The position numbers and the translations under genes were made by a program. DNA of 64,000 nt from Tritrichomonas musculus (Eukaryota > Parabasalia > Tritrichomonadida > Tritrichomonadidae), in the NCBI GenBank assembly GCA_039105265.1, contig JAPFFF010000018.1:2480001-2544000 (forward strand), given 5' to 3'. Below, in pieces: positions 40,701 to 48,774 of the stretch (position 1 is its first letter; every line of letters starts with the position of its first letter). Below the pieces are notes generated by a model. It ran no database searches and was not told the origin of the DNA. It was given only the letters and a program-made list of their open reading frames with translations.

Positions 40701-41755
40701 TTTGATGGTCTATATAAATATAATTGATCTGATTCTTTTAATGTAAAATATTTAGAGTCAGTAGAAGGAGTTGATATCTCATTATTCATAACCTTGTAGT
40801 CTACTACTTTTGCATTATATTCTTGTCTAAATATTTCTAATAGTTCATAATCAATATCAATATCTATCTTATTTCCATCAGGGTCTACTATAGCATCTTC
40901 TGCTAATGTACGAGCATAAGCAATAGGAACTGGGTCATTACCCGATAATTTGATCATAATATATTCAAATCCATTAAAGAGTTTTTCAGCGATTGGACAT
41001 ATTACATACAAAACTGCAAGAGCTCCGATAGAAACTGCTGCACCACCCAAGACGAAAGCTATTATTGTAATCCTCAACATATGAGGACAATTTTCCCAAT
41101 ATGTTCCTCTACCATCATTATCTTCACCTGTAAAGAATAAATATGTATCATTACCAAACTTCTTAACTCCATTCCATAAAGCTATAAATGGTCTTTTAAT
41201 TAACTTCCAAGCGTTTCCCCAGAATACTTCCCATGATGTACATGCTACATTAACTTCTTTATATCCTTTCTTCTTCAACTCATCAACTGTTTTAGTAGTT
41301 GGTGTGATTTCCTTAAAACCCTCTAGCATTTCTTCAAAGTCAGGGTCTATTTCACCAACAAAATTTTCTATTTCACTATCATAGTTAGTTACTTTAAATA
41401 CTATATTTTCTTCTTTTATCTCCCCTGTAAGTGCGTCTTTTACGTTTCGATACCCTTCAAACACAATACATTTAAAATGAGACCAGAGAAAATAATATAT
41501 ATTATATAATGTTTTCAGGGTTTGAATAAAGGCGTAATCGATTGTTTTATAGGTTAATTTAAAAGACATCTTAGCAAGATATAGAGTAGTCGAAATTATA
41601 TTATACAATAAGCCTTTTATCCATCCAATTGTCTTTTTACTATATAACCAATACTTAGATACATTGATTGTGAGTTCTTCAGGGGCATTATTAACTGGAA
41701 TCTTATTTGTTATCAAATTCTTTAATTCATCAGTAGTGGGAATTTCATAAACCAT
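37784..41755 (-). CDS. Maverick giant protein 2 (~1323 aa), membrane-type
   Basis: I start at the ATG at 41755 (MVYEIPTTDELKNLI). The frame is open further upstream to 41842, but that part is a shifted reading of the neighbour's Pro-rich tail. There are hydrophobic helices near residues 40-100 and a strong membrane segment near 240-275 (ITIIAFVLGGAAVSIGALAV). Paralogous blocks match protein 1: RHTWELIWDGKNWTGNN, then FYEVEPDPRNCSTISTDLNI, then TMRRDLNVVG. A second hydrophobic stretch (VANTILNILASVVSIAGVLS) and a poly-Gly hinge (GGNGGGGGGGGGGYPGDG) follow, then a long C-terminal region. Both proteins end with a similar helical block. Probably a membrane-associated structural protein of the putative virion. 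Confidence 0.75.
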   Translation of the reverse strand: MVYEIPTTDELKNLITNKIPVNNAPEELTINVSKYWLYSKKTIGWIKGLLYNIISTTLYLAKMSFKLTYKTIDYAFIQTLKTLYNIYYFLWSHFKCIVFEGYRNVKDALTGEIKEENIVFKVTNYDSEIENFVGEIDPDFEEMLEGFKEITPTTKTVDELKKKGYKEVNVACTSWEVFWGNAWKLIKRPFIALWNGVKKFGNDTYLFFTGEDNDGRGTYWENCPHMLRITIIAFVLGGAAVSIGALAVLYVICPIAEKLFNGFEYIMIKLSGNDPVPIAYARTLAEDAIVDPDGNKIDIDIDYELLEIFRQEYNAKVVDYKVMNNEISTPSTDSKYFTLKESDQLYLYRPSKVYEESNYYCMRWDIDKDYDLSLNMVFRFKDYLFRHTWELIWDGKNWTGNNCQNVFTAKISYMNNNSGAPAIIIKKNELIGKWIKGTIKEDLTDDDNYAHILKDYLTNWRVVKKDGTILNVGTTAVFDPSSSGTFTQDGNKYEQARMYVDAPSGLKEEDGLYVYADLNINGNITELKWDCHPEHCINSGVMHTYGSNPCLESFNYHREKRYSIKIIEGFNHKNIRIYMEKELFEFDVKVNPFNIILQEQFYEVEPDPRNCSTISTDLNIYSSKIIWADNIMTMRRDLNVVGGITDILQYDYALLKQTVDNLAEQMRIQAMYNEYTDSIKQGISVANTILNILASVVSIAGVLSTLNMSNNSVNINTYQTTPFPGPGGNGGGGGGGGGGYPGDGGSGFQGKFLVNVDLKADKMTMERFLPTTTTVQIPVAGAISTFSATQVVLSTTHALTQLGNAIATLGSNVLHFFRNRPDTNGTETLNINSSSITITDNDTDNATNTITTTEQSLVRTHREVQPQVVTDETDEIRTDITVPQTTMTNTASTTIALRNQVPVIDIAGTQYTLEDIADLTREERNALVANHPDILRIQYHGREWFNVYDLFYNDQLIIHNNVFQRRTLIRPADIEMTDRIHRATDNNWSIEWEGTTYTARDIEQLSMQDRLNLPFVQNGDIGLEPYLNDQTMEAWINIIDHRGETIDPIVATIDYSAPTTANISGGQVRFVGINSQIEVNANGVRYQHYDLVATTDTWTVPGTTPAITARMIEQMSDEQRGELMDNIYSHGNLLAFNDTLDETTGEEITQVLYNGNVVATIDRRRLHVINIVNGVIEMYQQDGVISATTQVIMGAVGYVARRFLHGQWQFVRHHPGDAAAIAGVAAEAYVANRIGLFNIPSWFRRNDNPETLAEEDVLEKILAWAYHEETDDEPELEITMKDADKMMVSFDTCINIAKTYRDTLKGTIAFMCEKIKELEISIH

Positions 41756-41774
41756 ATCATCTTGGTTAACTAAC

Positions 41775-42884
41775 TCAGTTGGAGTTTGGTGGCTCAGTTG
41801 GAGTAGGAGTAGGTTCAGGTGTAGGTTCAGGTGTTGTTTCATCAATTTCTATTTTAACCTCATGTATTTCTGGTTCACCAGTTGTTTTATTAATTAAGCA
41901 CATAGAAGTATTCCCACCTGTTAAGTTCAAGAGGGTCTCATAAGATATAGTTTGATCATTTAACGCATCTATCCATTTAGTAATATTAGCAGCTGTTGTA
42001 TTTGTTTTATTAACAAAGTCTTTCATGTTAGTTATGTTAGTCTCATTGACATCATAGGTAGTTTCATTAGTAGTTTCATTAACCTTTTCATCAACATATT
42101 TAACAGGTTCTACCTCAGTAAAATTAACAGTATTATTTGCTATCCATTTAGATATATTTTCATTACTTGTACTTATATCTTGTATTATAGCGTCCATACT
42201 TTCTGGTTTCTTGTCCTCCGTTTCATAAGTTAAGGCTTGAGTAGTTTTATCTACATGTTCAACAATTATTTTTAAATCAGATAGTTTAGACCAATCGATA
42301 CTAGGTGCAATTGCATTATTTACATCATCTATATTTTTAATCATTAAGTTCATTACATTTAGCATACCTTGATGATTCTGTGTAAGTGCTTCTATTAGTT
42401 TCTTGTGTGTACTAACATCATATGATTCTGTTATTATTTCTTTATCATTTACCTCACCTGTAAAATAGTTTAATGTAGCACCAGGTGCAATACCAGAATC
42501 TACGTCATCCTTCATTTTAGCTAGAAAGGTATGTAAATTAGTAGCACTATCTCGTAGTCTTTCATAGAGCTTATTGAAGCTTGCACAATATTGTATTTTT
42601 GGTGTCAGTGTACCGTCAGTATTCCATGTATAAATGCCTTTCCCTGCCATAAGATTAAGCGCACCAAAGTTTTCGAATCCATTTTTTTCGAAATAATCAC
42701 CAACTATTTTTTCATCTATTTCAGCTTTGTTGTAGATACAATTAAATTGCACCATTTCGCCAGGTTCAATAGTGTTTTCAATGTTTAGTCGTTTACCATC
42801 TTCTTCATCAATAGTGATTTCTATATCATTTGATTTGAGTTTATATGCTTCCTTGCTCTTTGCAGAATACAGTGCCAAAGACAT
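41775..42884 (-). CDS. Maverick protein, 369 aa, Pro/Thr-rich tail
   Basis: The start is the ATG at 42884 (MSLALYSAKSKEAYKLK); the frame extends to 42926 only via TTG. The N-terminus may be a small beta domain (IEITIDEEDGKRLNIENTIE). The middle is Asn/Thr-rich with repeated INKT and VNETNITN-type motifs. The end is PEPTPEPTPTPTEPP, stopping 20 bp before the ATG of the 1323-aa gene. The short gap, same strand and neighbouring location suggest a co-expressed structural pair. A +1/-1 frameshift fusing the two cannot be excluded. Function unknown. Confidence 0.75.
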   Translation of the reverse strand: MSLALYSAKSKEAYKLKSNDIEITIDEEDGKRLNIENTIEPGEMVQFNCIYNKAEIDEKIVGDYFEKNGFENFGALNLMAGKGIYTWNTDGTLTPKIQYCASFNKLYERLRDSATNLHTFLAKMKDDVDSGIAPGATLNYFTGEVNDKEIITESYDVSTHKKLIEALTQNHQGMLNVMNLMIKNIDDVNNAIAPSIDWSKLSDLKIIVEHVDKTTQALTYETEDKKPESMDAIIQDISTSNENISKWIANNTVNFTEVEPVKYVDEKVNETTNETTYDVNETNITNMKDFVNKTNTTAANITKWIDALNDQTISYETLLNLTGGNTSMCLINKTTGEPEIHEVKIEIDETTPEPTPEPTPTPTEPPNSN

Positions 42885-42902
42885 TTTATCAGAAATTAAA
42901 TT

Positions 42903-43634
42903 ATGTTGTATAGTGTTCAGAGTCAACCAGGTAATTACAATACGGTAAGACTTAATATTGATATCCCATGGAAATGTCCATACGTGAAGTACTATGTTTC
43001 ATCTATTAATACCAAAGCCAACATATTGATGACAACTGCAGAAGATTATTTAATATTTGAAACAGCTAATGATGAGGTACGAATTGATTTCGAGGAGATG
43101 TATACCTATTCATTTGGATATCTAGTCAAATTTCTAAATTCTCGTCAGACTACTATCACCTTCAAGAATATCAATAACAGAACCATATCATTAACATCTA
43201 CTGAAAATATTACATTCAAGGAAGGAAGTCATAGAGCAAAATTGATTACTGGTTTGTTCAACTGCAAGGAATTTGATGTAAAAGCTAATGAAGAAAAAAA
43301 TGTACCTGATCTACCTATACTTGATTTTGCCAATAAGTTGTATTTAGTTTCATTACAGGGGGTAGCAACTCATTCATCAATTGGAGACCAAGAATATACC
43401 CCAAGCATCCTTGCAAACATTGACACAATGATAATGGATCAAGAGGCAATGATAGTTAACTATGACATGACTAAGCCAATAAAAATAAAAGTTAATACGG
43501 ATTCATTAAAATATTTGGAAATGAGATTAGTTGATTTCATGTTTCAACCAGTAATATTAAAATCTCCTCTCTTCATTACCTTAAAAATAAAACCAAGCCA
43601 AGAGGCTGATATATATGACATCCTTACTAAATGA
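42903..43634 (+). CDS. Maverick protein, 243 aa, beta-rich
   Basis: 243 aa from an ATG only 18 bp from the ATG of the divergent 369-aa gene. The sequence is beta-strand-rich with no charged low complexity: YLIFETANDEVRIDFEEMY, then RQTTITFKNINNRTISLTS, ending LEMRLVDFMFQPVILKSPLF then ITLKIKP. Size and predicted beta content would suit a single jelly-roll protein such as a penton/minor capsid protein, which Polintons carry. I cannot confirm the fold. It is convergent with, and overlaps by 8 bp, the nuclease gene on the minus strand. Confidence 0.7.
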   Translation: MLYSVQSQPGNYNTVRLNIDIPWKCPYVKYYVSSINTKANILMTTAEDYLIFETANDEVRIDFEEMYTYSFGYLVKFLNSRQTTITFKNINNRTISLTSTENITFKEGSHRAKLITGLFNCKEFDVKANEEKNVPDLPILDFANKLYLVSLQGVATHSSIGDQEYTPSILANIDTMIMDQEAMIVNYDMTKPIKIKVNTDSLKYLEMRLVDFMFQPVILKSPLFITLKIKPSQEADIYDILTK

Positions 43635-43950
43635 TAGCTCTGGGACAATGATATTGGATATAAGTCCTAATAATATATATCATTTCATTCACATTCCCAA
43701 CAAAGTACTCATTACCTATAAATGCTGTTCCATCTCTTGTTGTTGCTCTCTTATAATTTTCTTCAAATATTGTTATTAATTCTTTTTCCACTTTTACTGA
43801 ATCACTTACTGCTTCAATTATATATACTTCGCTGTCTTTTGGATATTGTCCCATTCTTGTTGCAATCTTATTTGTTCTACCAATTTTGTATACAGGTTGA
43901 TTAGAATAAGAAAATTCCCTTTCACGAATCAAATATATGTATTCTACCAT
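43627..43950 (-). CDS. GIY-YIG-type (T5orf172/MUG113-like) nuclease
   Basis: 107 aa from an ATG. The N-terminus YIYLIREREFSYSNQPVYKI followed by GRTN…RMGQYPKDSEVYII matches the T5orf172/MUG113 branch of GIY-YIG domains, where YI(Y/L) and (V/F)YKIGR.N are conserved. The later part has KVEKELITIFEENY and GNEYFVGNV, fitting the family's E-x3-L and EYF positions. Such small nucleases are common in large DNA viruses, phages and mobile elements and may act in recombination or as selfish homing enzymes. Confidence 0.75.
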   Translation of the reverse strand: MVEYIYLIREREFSYSNQPVYKIGRTNKIATRMGQYPKDSEVYIIEAVSDSVKVEKELITIFEENYKRATTRDGTAFIGNEYFVGNVNEMIYIIRTYIQYHCPRAII

Positions 43951-44005
43951 TTTAGGGTTAATAAATATTTAGCGTGATATTTTTTTATTTCTTATTTACA
44001 CTTAA

Positions 44006-47000
44006 ATGACATACCTCTTTGATATATCAGTTGACCTCTATTCGACTGCAAGAACGGAAGCAAGAAAAGAGTATAAGCAAAGGGTGAAAGACGTAAGAGA
44101 CAAACGAAAGTTCAAGAAATATTTGAAAGAATTCATGACCAAGGCTAAGAAAGAAATATCATTTGACATAGATATAGGTGATGATGAAGATAAGAGACTT
44201 GCTTTCACTGAAACATTAAGACAATTACACAAAGAGAACAAGAAGAATATAGTAGTAAAAAGCGAATCATTAGGTGGTGAGGAATACAAATGGTTTACAC
44301 TTTCCAAGGCACGAAGATTAGATTCAACAATAGGACATATATCAGGGACAATAGACTTGAATGATGACTGTTCAGACAATAATCCTTGGGTTGGCAATGT
44401 ATTCATCCCTGCAAAATACCAGTTGCTCTTCATTAAAAATAGAAAGAGAGGCAAGCAAACATCATTCACTATTAATAAAGAAGATAATAAAGGTAAGTTG
44501 TATGAAGAAGAAGTTGAAGTCGACGAAGATTATCGCGATAATCCAGAAGGTGGATTCTTCCCTTATATTAATCTCTCTGATTTAGACTTATCACAGTACC
44601 AAATATTCAAGACAGTTGATAAGAAGAACTATAAAGACAATTGTTTGGTATATGCTTGCATTCAGTCTGGAGTATTCACTGATGAGGAAATTAATTATTT
44701 ACGCTTTATGGTCAAGACTAGGTTAATCCCCAATAACTTGATATACGATATAGCCAAGCAGTTTAAATGCCATTTTGTTGTAAGAAGGATTGATGAGAAA
44801 TATGATGAAAGAAGCCAACTACAAATAAAAATAGATACAAGAAAGAGACCATGGGCCAAAGAGTTTGACCGAATTGTTGACTTATTACTGTACAAGAACC
44901 ATTACATGATATATAAACCCCTAAATGGTGTTAAACCTATGGCAATATTTCGCAAGCTATTTAAAGAAGGAAAGTTCAGGGAGATAAAGAACTGTGAAAT
45001 GAATATCTTAGCAACGAATGAATACAACTCTCACTTAGCGGATTATACAGACCTTGAATATGATCCTGAATTGTGCTGTAAACTAATAGATTCATCAGAG
45101 ACGAAAAAGGAGAGAGAGTGGAGTAGGATTTATTATTCTGATTTTGAAACTAATACCACTGTATCACCCCATATGCCTTATCTAAATATTACTGTGTACA
45201 GGACCAAAGAGTTAATTCATAAAATGATATTTGATGGGGAGAATATTGCTGACAGATTACTAAAGTCATTGGAGAACAATTCTCTCATTTACTTCCATAA
45301 CCTTAAATATGATGCTTGTTTCTTTATAAATACTCCTGGATGGGATGTACAAATAACAGAGAGAAGTGGAACGATTCTGCAAATAGTCATGACAAAATAT
45401 AAACCTAACAAGAGATTAACTTTCCGCAATAGCTACTCTATCATCCCTGCTGCATTAGCTTCATTTGGTAAGATGTTTCAGTTACCAGTTCATAAAGAGG
45501 TAATGGCATATAAAATATATACTGAAAGGAACATAAATAGGAAAACTGTCTCTGCGCTTGAATTTCAACTACAGTATTACTTAGAGAACCAAGACAAGAA
45601 ACCATTGACACAGATAAAACAAGACTGGAAGCAATTAATAGATAATGCAAAAGCTTGTGGTGCATATGTTGGAGGAGCTATTGATATTATGAAGTATGCC
45701 ATCTATTATTGCAAACTGGATTGCATAGTATTGATGAAGGGAGTAGAGAAATTTAATAGAGATCTGGTAGAAGTATTTAAGCAGACGAAGACAAAGATGC
45801 TTGATGTCCATAACTTTATATCCATTAGCTCTATTGGCTACTATTATGCATATAAATTTGGTTGCTTTGATGGGTGTTATCAACTTAGTGGTAAACCACA
45901 AAACTTCATTCAGAGATGCGTTAGTGGAGGTAGAACAATGACAGCTAATAATGAAAAGCAATATATAGAGGAAAGGATACAAGATTTTGATGCAGTCAGT
46001 TTATATCCTAGTGCAATGAGTATTATGTCTGGTGTACCTAAAGGAGTGCCAGAAGTAATTCGCCTGGAGGCCTCAGGTACTAATCGTGCGGGCCCATCGG
46101 ATATGTTTACAAAGGAATTATTAGATTTTGATCAGTTCTTCATTGAAATCAATATCAAGAAGATCAAGTGCAAGGCTGACAAACCATATAAATTTGGTCA
46201 AATATTTAGTAGGAACGATCAAGGGTCAAAAATATTTAACAACAACCCCATCAACAATTATTACATAGACAAGAGAGCTTTTATGGACTTGATGGAGTTT
46301 TATGATTTCGATTATGAGTTTATTAGAGGATATTACTTTGACAAAGGATTCAACAACAAGATTAATGTATTTATAGAGAAATTGTTCAATCTAAGAAGGA
46401 GATACCAAGATGCTAACAATCCATTGCAACAAACCATTAAACTACTTCTTAATTCTATTTACGGAAAATCTATCCTAAAGGCAACAACAACTGAAACTAA
46501 ATGCATACCAAAAGATAAAGCCATTAAATATATATGGAAGAACTATAATTACATAACAGAGGTGATAGAGAACAAGTCAATTGATAATGTATATGTTAAG
46601 AAGGTTAAACCAATAAACAGTCATTTTAATTTACCTCATTTTGGTGCTAGTGTCTTGTCATGGAGCAAACATTTAATGAATAGGGTAATGAGTACAGCTG
46701 AGCAAAATGGAATAGACATCTACTATACTGATACAGATAGCGTACACGTTAGAGAAATAGATGTACCAAGGATAGCTGAGGTGTTCAAGAAAAAATATGG
46801 GAAGGAGTTGATTGGTAAGAAGATGACACAGTTTCATTGTGACTTTGATTCGTTTAATGGTGCTGTCGGTAGTGTTCATTCCAGGAAATTAATAGCATTA
46901 GGAAAGAAAAGTTACTTAGATATCCTAGTTGATGAAAAAGGTAATGAAGGCTATCACATTAGATTAAAAGGAATACCAAAACAAGTTATCCTGAACAAAG

Positions 47001-47158
47001 CAAAAAGAATGGGTATAACAATTGAGCAACTATATGAGAAACTTTATGATGGAGAGGAAATTACATTTAACCTCCTTGATGGTGCTAATTGCTTCAGAAA
47101 GAGTAGTTCTTATCAACAAGTAAATCTTCCTGTGTTTGAACGAAGAATCAAATTCTAA
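44006..47158 (+). CDS. PolB: protein-primed DNA polymerase B of Maverick
   Basis: 1050 aa from an ATG. The exonuclease has Exo I YYSDFETNT (Asp379, Glu381), Exo II FHNLKYDACFF (Asn432, Asp436) and Exo III YYCKLDC (Asp572). The polymerase has motif A FDAVSLYPSA (Asp662), motif B KLLLNSIYGKS (Asn816) and motif C YYTDTDSV (Asp909 and Asp911), plus a KKSYLD block near 970. This is the DNA_pol_B_2, protein-primed type used by Mavericks, adenoviruses and linear plasmids. All catalytic residues are present. The ~370-residue N-terminal region may hold the terminal-protein function. It replicates the element from its TIR ends. Confidence 0.97.
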   Translation: MTYLFDISVDLYSTARTEARKEYKQRVKDVRDKRKFKKYLKEFMTKAKKEISFDIDIGDDEDKRLAFTETLRQLHKENKKNIVVKSESLGGEEYKWFTLSKARRLDSTIGHISGTIDLNDDCSDNNPWVGNVFIPAKYQLLFIKNRKRGKQTSFTINKEDNKGKLYEEEVEVDEDYRDNPEGGFFPYINLSDLDLSQYQIFKTVDKKNYKDNCLVYACIQSGVFTDEEINYLRFMVKTRLIPNNLIYDIAKQFKCHFVVRRIDEKYDERSQLQIKIDTRKRPWAKEFDRIVDLLLYKNHYMIYKPLNGVKPMAIFRKLFKEGKFREIKNCEMNILATNEYNSHLADYTDLEYDPELCCKLIDSSETKKEREWSRIYYSDFETNTTVSPHMPYLNITVYRTKELIHKMIFDGENIADRLLKSLENNSLIYFHNLKYDACFFINTPGWDVQITERSGTILQIVMTKYKPNKRLTFRNSYSIIPAALASFGKMFQLPVHKEVMAYKIYTERNINRKTVSALEFQLQYYLENQDKKPLTQIKQDWKQLIDNAKACGAYVGGAIDIMKYAIYYCKLDCIVLMKGVEKFNRDLVEVFKQTKTKMLDVHNFISISSIGYYYAYKFGCFDGCYQLSGKPQNFIQRCVSGGRTMTANNEKQYIEERIQDFDAVSLYPSAMSIMSGVPKGVPEVIRLEASGTNRAGPSDMFTKELLDFDQFFIEINIKKIKCKADKPYKFGQIFSRNDQGSKIFNNNPINNYYIDKRAFMDLMEFYDFDYEFIRGYYFDKGFNNKINVFIEKLFNLRRRYQDANNPLQQTIKLLLNSIYGKSILKATTTETKCIPKDKAIKYIWKNYNYITEVIENKSIDNVYVKKVKPINSHFNLPHFGASVLSWSKHLMNRVMSTAEQNGIDIYYTDTDSVHVREIDVPRIAEVFKKKYGKELIGKKMTQFHCDFDSFNGAVGSVHSRKLIALGKKSYLDILVDEKGNEGYHIRLKGIPKQVILNKAKRMGITIEQLYEKLYDGEEITFNLLDGANCFRKSSSYQQVNLPVFERRIKF

Positions 47159-47160
47159 AA

Positions 47161-47220
47161 ATCTTCATCTTATTTTTGGTTTGGGTTAACAGGTTAGATC
47201 TAACCCTATTTTTCTAACCT
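47161..47220. repeat. 60-bp hairpin repeat unit A
   Basis: Contains the 14-base perfect palindrome GGTTAGATCTAACC and is the near-perfect inverted copy of 48381-48440 (about four mismatches in 60). It starts right after the PolB stop. It may act as a terminator hairpin or as the end of a small cassette. Confidence 0.85.
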
Positions 47221-47264
47221 TTATTTTTTTAGTTAATTTTTTATCTTTCATTTACATAAACCTA

Positions 47265-48284
47265 ATGATAGCGCAAACAAATACACAAGCTCAAGCCGAC
47301 TTCAATGTTAATGAATATCTTGTTGACCTAATACCTAAACCAATATCTGATGTAAATGGGAAAGTTGACAAGTATTATGATATTCATGGAAACCCTATTA
47401 AGCCTCTTGTGGAAGTTAGTTGTGAGAAGGAATTAAACACAAAGAGAATGATTATGAGGGATTTGCTAACCAATAACTATAATCCTGATGCTTATGATGT
47501 TAAGTTTGAGCACAACAATAAATATATCAAAGACGTTTTCACTATGATTTCAAGTCTTCCAAAGATAATGCCAATATCACAGACAAAACCATTTGAACCA
47601 ATATTTAATGAAATAGAAGTATTAAAGACAGATAGTGCAGAACTTAAGAAGTTTCTACGTAAAATGAATGTACAGTTTGTTGGTTATTATTGTGACCACA
47701 ATGCTATGAATGAGAAGTGCGATAAAGTAGTGATGAGTACAAGTGAACTTTTGGAGAGTGAAGACTTTGAGAAATATAAAGAGTTTATTGAAAGATACGC
47801 TAACTGTATATATGATGTATTCTGTTATTACTGGTATGATATGGAAAACAATAATAATCATGAGAGCTTAAGAAGTAAGGTTAATGAATTTCATATTGAT
47901 TACAATACCTTATTGAAGCTTAGATGCTGTATTACGAGGATTAATACTAAAATATTTAATATCAATTCAAGTTCCAATAAACGTTGCAGTAAGTGTGAGG
48001 CCAAACAGAGATTATATGAATATACTTTGCGTGAAGTTCAACGTATGAGAGCTGAACAGGAAGAAATCGATAGGCAGTTTGATGAGTCTGATTACGATTT
48101 AGCCAAGTTTATGCAGAACAATTATCCAAACATTGATAGATTATTGTTAAAGGATGTTCAGCAGAGATATGCCAAAGAGTTTGGACAGAAATTAACATTT
48201 GCACAATTAACAGAAAAGATTGAACAGACAGGCAAATGGAAGATAACAAAGGTTCATAACATTATGTATGTGAGTAAATTGTAA
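47265..48284 (+). CDS. Maverick protein, 339 aa, inside an inverted-repeat cassette
   Basis: 339 aa from an ATG preceded by TCATTTACA, an initiator-like sequence. No recognised domain. The middle has Cys/Tyr-rich patches (FVGYYCDHNAMNEKCDKVV and a CSKCEAK pair at about 240). A helical, charged segment (REVQRMRAEQEEIDRQF) leads into a C-terminal ~60-residue block (NYPNIDRLLLKDVQQRYAKE, then LTEKIEQTGKWKITKV) that looks like a small winged helix. A DNA-binding accessory or replication role is possible. The gene is flanked by inverted hairpin repeats at 47161 and 48381. Confidence 0.75.
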   Translation: MIAQTNTQAQADFNVNEYLVDLIPKPISDVNGKVDKYYDIHGNPIKPLVEVSCEKELNTKRMIMRDLLTNNYNPDAYDVKFEHNNKYIKDVFTMISSLPKIMPISQTKPFEPIFNEIEVLKTDSAELKKFLRKMNVQFVGYYCDHNAMNEKCDKVVMSTSELLESEDFEKYKEFIERYANCIYDVFCYYWYDMENNNNHESLRSKVNEFHIDYNTLLKLRCCITRINTKIFNINSSSNKRCSKCEAKQRLYEYTLREVQRMRAEQEEIDRQFDESDYDLAKFMQNNYPNIDRLLLKDVQQRYAKEFGQKLTFAQLTEKIEQTGKWKITKVHNIMYVSKL

Positions 48285-48336
48285 AGGTTAGAAAAATAGG
48301 GTTAGAACTAACCTGTTAACCCAAGGACCAAAAATA
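48285..48336. repeat. hairpin repeat unit B
   Basis: Same unit as at 48381 (AGGTTAGAAAAATAGGGTTA then GAACTAACCTGTTAACCC), in the same orientation, directly after the stop of the 339-aa gene. It contains the GGTTAGAACTAACC near-palindrome. Confidence 0.85.
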
Positions 48337-48380
48337 CTAAAAAAATCATCTTATATTTTTGTTTATCAGATGACTCTGAA

Positions 48381-48440
48381 TGGTTAGAAAAATAGGGTTA
48401 GAACTAACCTGTTCACCCAAACCAAAAATAAGATGAAGGT
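48381..48440. repeat. hairpin repeat unit C
   Basis: Inverted copy of 47161-47220 and direct copy of 48285-48336. It lies 10 bp from the stop of the convergent 93-aa gene, a position that fits a bidirectional 3'-end signal. Confidence 0.85.
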
Positions 48441-48449
48441 TTTTTGTTT

Positions 48450-48731
48450 TCATGCTTCTTTCTTCTCAGCAGTAACCATTTGAGCTTCGCGAGTGCTCGC
48501 AGCGAATTGAGCAATTTTCTTCAATTCCTCTAATTCTTGCTTCTTTCTTTGTCTATATTCCTTTTGTTGTTGTCGTCTGGCTTCAAGTCTTTCTTCAGGG
48601 GTATTATATTTACTCTTCCTGCCTCTTTTCGGAGTATCCATTGACGTCAGATTCTCACTTGACTTCGATTTGGACAATTTCTTTATTACTTCTGTTTTCT
48701 TGAATTGGTTTAGGTCTATTTTACTCGTCAT
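48450..48731 (-). CDS. small basic protein, AT-hook/bZIP-like
   Basis: 93 aa from an ATG. The core is TPKRGRKSKYNTPEERLEA then RRQQQKEYRQRKKQELEEL, a very basic helix preceded by an RGRK hook, ending in an acidic/basic tail. This resembles small basic proteins with KRGRPxKY and (E)ERxxxRR motifs found in large DNA viruses and Mavericks. It probably binds nucleic acid (DNA condensation or transcription control), but no function is established. Confidence 0.7.
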   Translation of the reverse strand: MTSKIDLNQFKKTEVIKKLSKSKSSENLTSMDTPKRGRKSKYNTPEERLEARRQQQKEYRQRKKQELEELKKIAQFAASTREAQMVTAEKKEA

Positions 48732-48774
48732 TTTGATAAAAATAAAAAAACAAATAATAATTACATATTAACAA

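Noticed and set aside
41755-41845. Upstream start (TTG/ATG at 41842-41845) for the giant protein
   Set aside because: The extra residues are a shifted reading of the neighbour's PT-rich tail; the ATG at 41755 gives a clean start without overlap.
47161-48440. CRISPR-like array from the three repeated units
   Set aside because: Only three units in mixed orientation, with a gene between two of them; there is no regular spacing, and this is eukaryotic DNA.
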